This document shows, piece after piece, positions 1-5,933 of a DNA stretch of 11,101 nucleotides. Below the pieces are notes generated by a model. The model was not told the DNA's origin. It was given only the letters and a program-made list of their open reading frames with translations, and ran no database searches. Source of the stretch: Deltaproteobacteria bacterium (GTDB taxonomy: Bacteria > Myxococcota > Myxococcia > Myxococcales > 40CM-4-68-19); contig JAFEBC010000128.1 in NCBI GenBank assembly GCA_018266095.1, positions 1 to 11,101 on the forward strand, in the 5' to 3' direction. Each line of letters opens with the position of its first letter. Position 1 is the stretch's first letter. A program made the translations under genes and the position numbers.

Positions 1-381
1 ACCAAGGCGCTGCCGGCGGCCGGGCCGCTCATCCCGAACTTCCACGACATCTTCATCAGCAACCTGAGCATCGCGGGCGCGACCAACGTCAAGCTGCAGG
101 GCTTCGCAGCGAACACCGAGGGCCTCGCGAATCCGGCGTACCCGCTGGTGATCAGCCTGGAGAACGTGGTCACGCACGATCCGGAATCGCTGGCGGTGAT
201 CTCGTCCGACGCCGACATCACGCTGCGGGGCGTGAACCTGCCGGTGCTCCCGTCAGCCGAGGCGCGCGTGGTGGTGAACGGCAAGGCGACGCACGCGATC
301 GATCCGGACAAGATCGTCGACTGCAGACACGCCTACGTGGACTTCCCCACGCTCACGAGCCCGAACGGCACGACGTGGTGA
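1..381 (+). CDS. C-terminal end of a GH28-like (polygalacturonase-type) protein, partial
   Basis: The frame is open from the first base of the window and ends at TGA 379-381, so the last 126 residues are seen and the N-terminus lies outside. The text reads as right-handed beta-helix coils: short beta-rich stretches such as FHDIFISNLSI and LVISLENVVTH, spaced about 22-25 residues apart. It aligns by eye with the post-catalytic part of the family 28 hydrolase at 1194-3986: PNFHDIFISN matches PRFSNLVLRN, VKLQGF matches VGLQGF, and the endings DCRHAYVDFPTL and DCTNAFPTL correspond. This suggests two related pectin-acting enzymes flanking the regulator gene. The catalytic motifs are upstream of the window, so family membership rests on this paralogy and is inference. 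Another beta-helix carbohydrate-active enzyme is possible. No Ig-like repeats or membrane anchor follow, unlike the neighbour. Confidence 0.7.
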   Translation, partial: TKALPAAGPLIPNFHDIFISNLSIAGATNVKLQGFAANTEGLANPAYPLVISLENVVTHDPESLAVISSDADITLRGVNLPVLPSAEARVVVNGKATHAIDPDKIVDCRHAYVDFPTLTSPNGTTW

Positions 382-413
382 CCTGAGTGAAGCAGGCTGC
401 ACAGAGCGCGCGA

Positions 414-1118
414 TCACTTCTTGAGCAGGCCCCAGCCGCGCGTGAACTCGCGCGCGACGCGGCTGAGGTGCTTCTTCATCGCGGCCCGCGCGGCCTCGGG
501 ATCTCCCTCGGCGATGGCGTCGACGATGGCGCGGTGATCGCGCAGCGTGGCAGCGCGCAGCGCCGGGGTCTGGAAGTGCTTCTCCATCTGCCTCCACATC
601 TTCCCGCGGCCCTGATCCCAGAGCAGCTCGACGACGGAGGCGAGCGGGCCGTTGTGCGTGGCGCGCGCGATGGACAGGTGGAACGCGCGATCGGCCGGAT
701 CGGTGGGCAGGCCCGCGGCCTGCAGCTTCTGCAGGTCCGCCACGGCGGCGCGGATCTCCTCGATCTCGTCGGCGGTGGCGCCGGAGGCAGCGTGCGCGGC
801 GGTCTCGCCCTCGACGATCATGCGCGCGCTGATGAGCTCGAACGGCCCCTCGCCGTGCTGCTCGTTGGCCAGGAGCGGCGAGGGCTTGCTGACGGCCACG
901 AACACACCCGAGCCGACGCGCACCTCGACCTTGCCCTCGATCTCGAGCGCGATCAGCGCCTCGCGCACCGACGGCCGCGACACGCCGAGCTGCTCGGCCA
1001 ACTCGCGCTCGGACGGCAGCCGCTGGCCGGGCGCGAACTCGCCCGCCGAGATGAGGTCGGAGAGCTGCTTGGCGATCTTGCGGTAGAGCCTGTCACTCCC
1101 GATGGCCTGGATGGGCAT
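414..1118 (-). CDS. GntR family transcriptional regulator, FadR subfamily (FCD domain)
   Basis: A 234-residue DNA-binding repressor or activator. The N-terminal winged helix has the GntR signature at about residues 34-59 (LPSERELAEQLGVSRPSVRE, then ALIALE). An all-helical FCD ligand domain follows (about 95-230) with its metal-ligand set intact: D143 and H147 (DRAFH), H195 (RDHRAI) and H217 (KKHL). FadR-type regulators of this layout often sense carboxylic acids or sugar acids (UxuR, ExuR, LldR are relatives). Flanking pectin-hydrolase genes make a galacturonate-derived ligand plausible, but that is inference. I chose ATG 1118, which has AAGGGAA about 13 bases upstream; an in-frame GTG at 1148 would add ten residues (MRAQGNGRRR) but has no ribosome binding site. 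The gene diverges from the hydrolase at 1194 and its end faces the partial gene at 381. The operator at 1176-1186 lies in the shared upstream region, so autoregulation is likely. Confidence 0.93.
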   Translation of the reverse strand: MPIQAIGSDRLYRKIAKQLSDLISAGEFAPGQRLPSERELAEQLGVSRPSVREALIALEIEGKVEVRVGSGVFVAVSKPSPLLANEQHGEGPFELISARMIVEGETAAHAASGATADEIEEIRAAVADLQKLQAAGLPTDPADRAFHLSIARATHNGPLASVVELLWDQGRGKMWRQMEKHFQTPALRAATLRDHRAIVDAIAEGDPEAARAAMKKHLSRVAREFTRGWGLLKK

Positions 1119-1175
1119 GCGTCGTCGTCCGTTCCCTTGAGCTCGCACCCGGGCGCAGCCGGTCGGGTGGTCCAG

Positions 1176-1186
1176 TTGTCATACCA
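1176..1186. promoter_or_regulatory. Candidate operator for the adjacent GntR/FadR-family regulator
   Basis: TTGTCATACCA fits the FadR-subfamily consensus TnGTnnnACnA at every fixed base. It sits between the divergent regulator and hydrolase genes, the usual place for such a site. It overlaps the candidate -10 hexamer TACCAT (1182-1187) of the hydrolase. On the opposite strand it contains TGGTATGAC, an imperfect extended -10 for the regulator gene. One bound dimer could therefore block both promoters. The consensus is established knowledge; the site and its role are inferred from sequence match and position. Confidence 0.6.
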
Positions 1187-1187
1187 T
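1182..1187 (+). promoter_or_regulatory. Candidate -10 box of a leaderless promoter for the GH28 gene
   Basis: TACCAT matches the TAnnnT form of a sigma-70 type -10 element and ends 6 bases before the GTG start at 1194. Transcription would then begin at or next to the start codon. No Shine-Dalgarno-like sequence is visible before this GTG. The same geometry recurs before the genes at 3996 and 7121. No convincing -35 is seen at 16-18 bases upstream. Confidence 0.42.
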
Positions 1188-1193
1188 TGTGGT

Positions 1194-3986
1194 GTGAAGT
1201 GGCGACTTCCCAGGCAGTTGGCGTCCCGAACAGCGGCCTTGGCCGGCGCGCTCCTCCTCTGGGCCGGGGGCGCGTGGGCGCAGGATCGACGCACCGTCAC
1301 CGAGCCCGTGATTCCGCCCTCCTGCGCGGTCCTGACGGCGCAGCTCGGCATCTCCGGCGGCGAACCCACCTCCGAGACCGCCTTCGACACAGCGCGGCTC
1401 CAGAGCGCGCTCACCGCGTGCCCCGCGGGCCAGGCCGTCGAGCTGGTGCGCTCCGGCAACAACGTCGCGTTCCTCATCCAGCCCATCGACATCCCCAGCG
1501 GCGTGACCCTGCTCGTGGACGCGGGCGTGACCGTCTTCGCCTCGCGCAACCCCGCCGACTACCAGGCGGGCACGGTCTCCAGCAGCCTCGAGCAGTGCGG
1601 CACCGTGGGCACGCTCGGCAACGGCTGCAAGAACCTCATCAGCGTCAACCACGGCAACACCTCGACCGGCTCGGCGATCATGGGCTACGGCGTCATCGAC
1701 GGGCGCGGCCAGGACAAGCTGCTGGTGAATGGCGCGGCCTCGACGCAGAGCTGGTGGGATCTCGCCGCGGCCGCCAACGGCACGGGCGATCAGAACAACT
1801 TCGTGATCCTGCAGACGAGCAAGGCGAACTCGTTCACGCTCTACGGGATCACGCTCAAGAACTCGCCGATGTTCCACGTGCAGTGGCGCGGCACGGGCTT
1901 CACCGCGTGGGGCGTGAAGGTGATCACGCCGTACACCGCGCGCAACTCGGACGGCATCGATCCGGGCGGCAGCGACATCACCATCACGCGCTCGTGGCTG
2001 TCCGATGGCGACGACGAGGTGGCGGTGAGCGCCAGCGCGGCCTCGTCGTACATCACGCTCTCCAATCTGCAGACGTACAGCGGCCACGGCATCTCGGTGG
2101 GCAGCTACACGCAGGGCGGCCTGACGAACCTGCTCGTCGATCACGTGAACATGGCTGGCACGGCGGCGGACGGCAACGCGAACGGCCTGCGGCTCAAGTC
2201 GGCGCAGGACCGCGGCGGCCTGGTGCAGAACGTGACCTGGCAGAACCTGTGCGTGAAGGACGTGCGCAAGAACCTGCTCATCGATCCCTTCTACAACTCG
2301 AACTCGGGCTCGAGCCCGCCGCGCTTCTCCAACCTGGTGCTGCGCAACGCGCACTTCCTCACCGAGGGGCGCGTGGGCCTGCAGGGCTTCGACGCGGCGC
2401 ACTCGACGTCGATCACGTTCGACAACGTGGTGTTCGATTCGCTGGCGAGCGGGGATCTCTCACCGGCGCCGTCGTACACGGCCGTCACGCTCGGGCCCGG
2501 GGCGGTGTATCCGTCGCTGCTGCAATCGCTGAGCGGCACAGGCGTCACGACCACGGGCAGCGCGCCGGCGGTGAACACGGGCGCGTACGACTGCACCAAC
2601 GCGTTCCCGACGCTGGTGGGCGAGCTCATCCTCACCGCGGGCACGAGCACGAACCTCAAGTCGGCGTCGCTCTCGGGCCCGGCGACGTTCACGCTGGAGG
2701 CCATGCTGCAGCCGGCGATGTCGCAGGTGACGTACGGCGCGTGGACGGGGCTCCCGGCGCTGACGCAGGCGGTGGATTTCCTCGAGGGCGCGAGCGTCGT
2801 CGGCTCGGCCGCGCTGGGCGCGAACGGCACGCTGGCCACGCTGACGCTGAGCAATGTCGGCAACGGCACGCACACCTACGTCGCGCGCTATCCCGGCGAC
2901 GCCACGCACGCGGCGCACACGTTCGGCTCGGTGACGGTGACCGTGAACGCGCCCGCGCAGCTCCCGTCCACGACTCAAGCGACCATTCCGTCCGCGGCCT
3001 CGTACGGTGATTCCATCACGCTCTCGGCCACGATCACCGGCGCGGGTGCGCAGCCGACGGGCACGGTGACGTTCAACAGCGGCGCGGTGCAGCTCGGCTC
3101 GGCGCAGGTGAGCGCGGGCACGGCCTCGGTCACCGCCCCGCTCACGCTGGGCATCGGCAGCCACCCTGTCATCGCGCGCTACTCGGGCGACAGCGTGTAT
3201 TCGCCCTCGGACACGAGCGCAGCTCCGGTGACGCTGGTGGTGAGCGCGGCGCCAACGGTGACCACGCTCGTGTTGCCGAGCGCGTCCGTGCCCGCGGGCT
3301 CTCAGGTGACGCTGGTCGCTCACGTGGCCGCGCAGGGCGGGACACCGGATGGCCTGATCACCTTCCAACAAGGTGGCATGACCATCGACACCGCCGCGCT
3401 CTCGAGTGGCACCGCGAGCCTCAAGGTGTCGCCCGCCTCTGTGGGCACGCTGCAACTGGTCGCGAGCTACGCGGGCAGCGGCAACTTCGACGCGTCGACC
3501 TCGACAGTGACGCCGCTCAGCGTGACCGCGCCGTTCACGCTCACGGCCGATCACGACGCGCTCGCGCTCGCGCCCGGCGCCACGGAGACGGTGACCCTGA
3601 CGCTGACACCGCAGAGCGGCTTCACGGGCGTGGCGGCGATCACGTGCGTCTCAGGGAGCGTCGGCTGCGCGCTGTCGGCGCCGAGCCAGACTGTATCGGG
3701 GGCGAATCCGATCACCTTCACCGCGAAGCTCACGGCGGGCGGTGTCGCGGCCCTGCGCTCGCCCCCCACGCACTCCTTGCCCGCGCTCGGCCCGATGCTG
3801 GCGCTGCTGTTGTGGTCGCTGCGTGCGCGCGTGCGCTGGCGCAAGGTGTTCACGATCTTCTCGGTGCTCTGCGCGCTCGCGATCGGCGCCTGTGGCGGCT
3901 CGACGGTGCCATCGCAGACGGTGACGATCACGGCGACGAGCAATGGGTTCGGCGTGAGCGCGAAGGTGAATGTGATCTTGCAGTAG
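1194..3986 (+). CDS. Secreted GH28 polygalacturonase-type hydrolase with Ig-like repeats and C-terminal hydrophobic hairpin
   Basis: A 930-residue exported enzyme expected to cleave alpha-1,4-galacturonan linkages in pectin. A signal peptide covers residues 1-29 (hydrophobic LAGALLLWAGGAWA, then QD). The family 28 beta-helix spans about 45-410 with all four catalytic motifs: NSD 251-253, DGDD with D273-D274, GHG with H298, and RLK 333-335. Three Ig-like (Big_3-type) domains follow at about 477-589, 590-687 and 688-780, with recurring GTVTF or GLITF and YSGD, YPGD or YAGS motifs. A fourth beta domain (781-930) is interrupted by two hydrophobic segments (about 862-877 and 885-899) joined by RARVRWRK; the second ends in a lipobox-like IGAC (C900). 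GTG 1194 is chosen because it puts the signal peptide at the N-terminus. The frame stays open further upstream, but that part is antisense to the regulator. The operator at 1176-1186 implies repression by the neighbouring GntR protein. Exo- or endo-action, and rhamnogalacturonan as substrate, cannot be settled by eye. Confidence 0.9.
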   Translation: MKWRLPRQLASRTAALAGALLLWAGGAWAQDRRTVTEPVIPPSCAVLTAQLGISGGEPTSETAFDTARLQSALTACPAGQAVELVRSGNNVAFLIQPIDIPSGVTLLVDAGVTVFASRNPADYQAGTVSSSLEQCGTVGTLGNGCKNLISVNHGNTSTGSAIMGYGVIDGRGQDKLLVNGAASTQSWWDLAAAANGTGDQNNFVILQTSKANSFTLYGITLKNSPMFHVQWRGTGFTAWGVKVITPYTARNSDGIDPGGSDITITRSWLSDGDDEVAVSASAASSYITLSNLQTYSGHGISVGSYTQGGLTNLLVDHVNMAGTAADGNANGLRLKSAQDRGGLVQNVTWQNLCVKDVRKNLLIDPFYNSNSGSSPPRFSNLVLRNAHFLTEGRVGLQGFDAAHSTSITFDNVVFDSLASGDLSPAPSYTAVTLGPGAVYPSLLQSLSGTGVTTTGSAPAVNTGAYDCTNAFPTLVGELILTAGTSTNLKSASLSGPATFTLEAMLQPAMSQVTYGAWTGLPALTQAVDFLEGASVVGSAALGANGTLATLTLSNVGNGTHTYVARYPGDATHAAHTFGSVTVTVNAPAQLPSTTQATIPSAASYGDSITLSATITGAGAQPTGTVTFNSGAVQLGSAQVSAGTASVTAPLTLGIGSHPVIARYSGDSVYSPSDTSAAPVTLVVSAAPTVTTLVLPSASVPAGSQVTLVAHVAAQGGTPDGLITFQQGGMTIDTAALSSGTASLKVSPASVGTLQLVASYAGSGNFDASTSTVTPLSVTAPFTLTADHDALALAPGATETVTLTLTPQSGFTGVAAITCVSGSVGCALSAPSQTVSGANPITFTAKLTAGGVAALRSPPTHSLPALGPMLALLLWSLRARVRWRKVFTIFSVLCALAIGACGGSTVPSQTVTITATSNGFGVSAKVNVILQ

Positions 3987-3989
3987 GCT
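3984..3989 (+). promoter_or_regulatory. Candidate -10 box overlapping the GH28 stop codon
   Basis: TAGGCT begins with the TAG stop of the hydrolase and ends 6 bases before the GTG start at 3996. It fits TAnnnT with the spacing expected for a leaderless transcript. No clear -35 is visible, and read-through from the hydrolase gene is also possible. Confidence 0.35.
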
Positions 3990-3995
3990 GCGTGC

Positions 3996-4973
3996 GTGAT
4001 CGTTCCACGACATTGGGCCGAAGCGCGCATTCGCGAGCGCGCCCGCAACAGGCAGATCACGGTCCGCCGCTTCGGCTGGTCAGACGAGAGCGAGAGCGCT
4101 GCGCAGGCGCACGCCGAGAGCCGCGCACGCGAAGCGCTGGAGCGCATCAAGTCTGGCGAGTCGCTGAAGCGGCGCGAGACGAAGGCCGCCTACAACGGCG
4201 CCGAGGGAGTGCCGATCCGTGAGGAGATCGTCGCGGTGCACGGCGACTCCGTGATCACACGCAACGCTTACGGCGCTCGCTGCCTCAACACGCCGGACGT
4301 TCTGTTCGCCGACATCGACTTTGACACCGCGCCGCCCGCCAAGCTGCGCGCCTCCGTCCACGCTGCGCTGCTCGCTGGTGCGCTCGCAGTCGGACTGCTC
4401 ACTCATTCAAGCATCTTCGGTCTGGCCGCCGCCTTCCTCACGCTGTTCTTGGTGAGACCCGTGACGCTCGCGCTCTTCCACGGCTTCTTGCGCCTGCGTG
4501 GCGCTCCGCGGAGCCGCGCACTCGCCCTCATCGATGCGTTCATCCAAGCCCATCCCGATTGGCATCTGCGCCTCTACGACACACCTGCTGGCCTGCGCGT
4601 GCTGGTGATGCACCGCACCTTCGACGCGCTCGAGCCGGCGGTCGCGGAGTTCTTCGACGCCCTGCAGGTGGACCCCCTCTTTAGGACGATGTGCACGAAC
4701 CAGCATTGCTTCCGCGCGCGCCTGGGGCCCAAGCCGTGGCGGGTGGGCATCCCGCGTCACATGAAGCCGCGGCCCGGATTGTGGCCGGTGAATCCGGAGC
4801 GGCGTGAGGAGCGGCAACGCTGGATCGATGCGTACGAGCAGGCCGCGCGCGGGCACGCCGCGTGCCGCTTCGTGACGGACCTTGGCTCCTCGGCCGTGGA
4901 TGCGAAGGCACTCGAGGTCTGCGAGCTCCACGATCGCGACAGCCAAGCGCTGACCGGATTTCCGATCGCCTAG
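3996..4973 (+). CDS. Conserved hypothetical membrane protein
   Basis: A 325-residue protein of no established function. I recall its wording (start MIVPxxWAEAR, then VTVRRFGWSD, GDSVITRNAYGARCLNTPDVLFADIDF, and later FRARLGPKPWRVGIP) as a conserved uncharacterised proteobacterial family. The N-terminal third is charged and probably helical. Residues 96-110 carry CLNTPDVLFADIDFD. Two membrane segments span about 119-137 and 140-160. The C-terminal half is soluble, with MCTNQHC (C233, C238), PKPWR and a late CELHDRD. The order ADIDFD, then a helix ending HPDW, then the strand LYDTPAGLRVLVMH, resembles motifs I and II of archaeo-eukaryotic-type primase domains; this is a loose inference only. 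The GTG start at 3996 follows the hydrolase stop by 9 bases and no Shine-Dalgarno is seen. There is no evident functional link to pectin degradation or to the genes downstream. Confidence 0.85.
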   Translation: MIVPRHWAEARIRERARNRQITVRRFGWSDESESAAQAHAESRAREALERIKSGESLKRRETKAAYNGAEGVPIREEIVAVHGDSVITRNAYGARCLNTPDVLFADIDFDTAPPAKLRASVHAALLAGALAVGLLTHSSIFGLAAAFLTLFLVRPVTLALFHGFLRLRGAPRSRALALIDAFIQAHPDWHLRLYDTPAGLRVLVMHRTFDALEPAVAEFFDALQVDPLFRTMCTNQHCFRARLGPKPWRVGIPRHMKPRPGLWPVNPERREERQRWIDAYEQAARGHAACRFVTDLGSSAVDAKALEVCELHDRDSQALTGFPIA

Positions 4974-5015
4974 GTCACACCCGACGAACGACCTGTGCTC
5001 CATCCGCCCCTGCGT

Positions 5016-5029
5016 GCGACAACTGTCGC
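5016..5029. promoter_or_regulatory. Perfect inverted repeat upstream of the DUF1259-chrA unit
   Basis: GCGACA-AC-TGTCGC has two perfect 6-base arms around a 2-base centre. It ends 19 bases before the ATG at 5049, within the 75-base gap after the hypothetical gene. It could be an operator for a dimeric regulator of the downstream unit. The 2-base loop makes a stable RNA hairpin less likely. No known regulator consensus was recognised, and no chrB-like regulator gene is in the window. Confidence 0.4.
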
Positions 5030-5033
5030 GCCG

Positions 5034-5038
5034 AAAGG
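5034..5038 (+). promoter_or_regulatory. Ribosome binding site deciding the DUF1259 start
   Basis: AAAGG lies 10 bases before ATG 5049. It favours this start, which puts a signal peptide at the N-terminus, over an in-frame GTG at 4995 that would prepend 18 residues (MLHPPLRATT...) and bury the signal sequence. Confidence 0.45.
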
Positions 5039-5048
5039 TTGGTGTCCC

Positions 5049-5933
5049 ATGCGCATCGCTGCCCTGACCTCGCTCGTCCTCGCCGTCTCCTGTGCGGCAC
5101 ATGCCGCCGGCGCTCCCGCCCCCGCGCTCGACACCGCCGCCATCGAGAAGCTCACCGGCCTCAAGGGCTCGCTCAACGAGAAGGAAGGCGTCTTCCGCGT
5201 CGCCGCTCCGCGCAGCGATCTCCAGGTCACCGTGCGCGGCGTGAAGGTCACACCGTCGATGGGCCTCACCTCGTGGGCCGCGTTCACGCGCGTGGGCGAG
5301 CACGTGATGGTGATGGGCGACACGGTGCTGCTCGAGGACCAGGTGAACCCGGTGATGAGCGCGGCGCTCGACAACGGCCTCGAGGTGACCGCGCTGCACA
5401 ACCACTTCTTCTGGGACAGCCCCAAGGTCATGTTCATGCACATCGGCGGCGTGGGCGAGGCCAACGCGCTCGCCGCGGCCGTGGGCAAGGTGTTCGCCAA
5501 GATCGAGGAGACCAAGACCGCGGCGCCGCGCGCGAACGTCGAGATCGATCCCGCCAAGACCACGCTCGACCCCAAGAAGCTCGACGCGCTCCTCGGCAAG
5601 AGCGGTGAGCTCAAGGCCGGCGTGTACAAGCTCGCGTTCGGCCGCGAGACCAAGATGCACGGCGGCGCGATGGGCAACGCCATGGGCGTGAACACCTGGG
5701 CCGCCTTCGCGGGCAGCGACGAGCAGGCCGTGGTCGACGGCGACTTCGCCATGCACGAGAGCGAGCTGCAGGGCGTGCTCAAGGCGCTGCGCGGCGCGGG
5801 CATCGACATCGTCGCCATCCACCAGCACATGACCGGCGAGACGCCGCGCGTGCTCTTCCTGCACTACTGGGGCGTCGGGCGGGCCGCGAGCCTGGCCAAG
5901 GGCCTCAAGGCCGCCCTCGACACGCAACGATGA
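5049..5933 (+). CDS. Secreted DUF1259 (LppY/LpqO-like) protein, internally duplicated
   Basis: A 294-residue protein with a signal peptide at residues 1-20 (MRIAALTSLVLAVSCAAHA, then AG), so it is expected in the periplasm. It matches the DUF1259 family, which includes the mycobacterial lipoproteins LppY and LpqO and has no firm biochemical role. The protein is two copies of one unit. MGLTSWAAF in the first half mirrors MGVNTWAAF in the second. HNHFFWDSPKVMFMH (H117, H119, H131) mirrors HQHMTGETPRVLFLH (H258, H260, H272), giving HxH-x11-H with identical spacing, and each copy continues into a GVG-containing helix. Conserved, evenly spaced histidines suggest metal binding (inference). The stop overlaps the chrA start by four bases (ATGA), so the two are probably translationally coupled and act together. 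There is no lipobox at the cleavage site, so it is more likely soluble than lipid-anchored. Alternative start: GTG 4995. Confidence 0.9.
   Translation: MRIAALTSLVLAVSCAAHAAGAPAPALDTAAIEKLTGLKGSLNEKEGVFRVAAPRSDLQVTVRGVKVTPSMGLTSWAAFTRVGEHVMVMGDTVLLEDQVNPVMSAALDNGLEVTALHNHFFWDSPKVMFMHIGGVGEANALAAAVGKVFAKIEETKTAAPRANVEIDPAKTTLDPKKLDALLGKSGELKAGVYKLAFGRETKMHGGAMGNAMGVNTWAAFAGSDEQAVVDGDFAMHESELQGVLKALRGAGIDIVAIHQHMTGETPRVLFLHYWGVGRAASLAKGLKAALDTQR

Noticed and set aside
382..413. Possible bidirectional terminator between the convergent genes
   Set aside because: The 32-base gap has no convincing stem-loop and no T-run on either strand.
387..1193. Upstream in-frame extension of the GH28 reading frame, which would make a 1199-residue protein
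   Set aside because: This stretch is antisense to the well-supported GntR regulator, its translation is low-complexity and Arg/Gly/Leu-rich, and it would bury the clear signal peptide that starts at 1194.
4407..5927. Long minus-strand open frame across the hypothetical membrane gene and the DUF1259 gene
   Set aside because: It spans two real plus-strand genes and their intergenic gap, and its His/Arg/Ala-rich text shows no domain.
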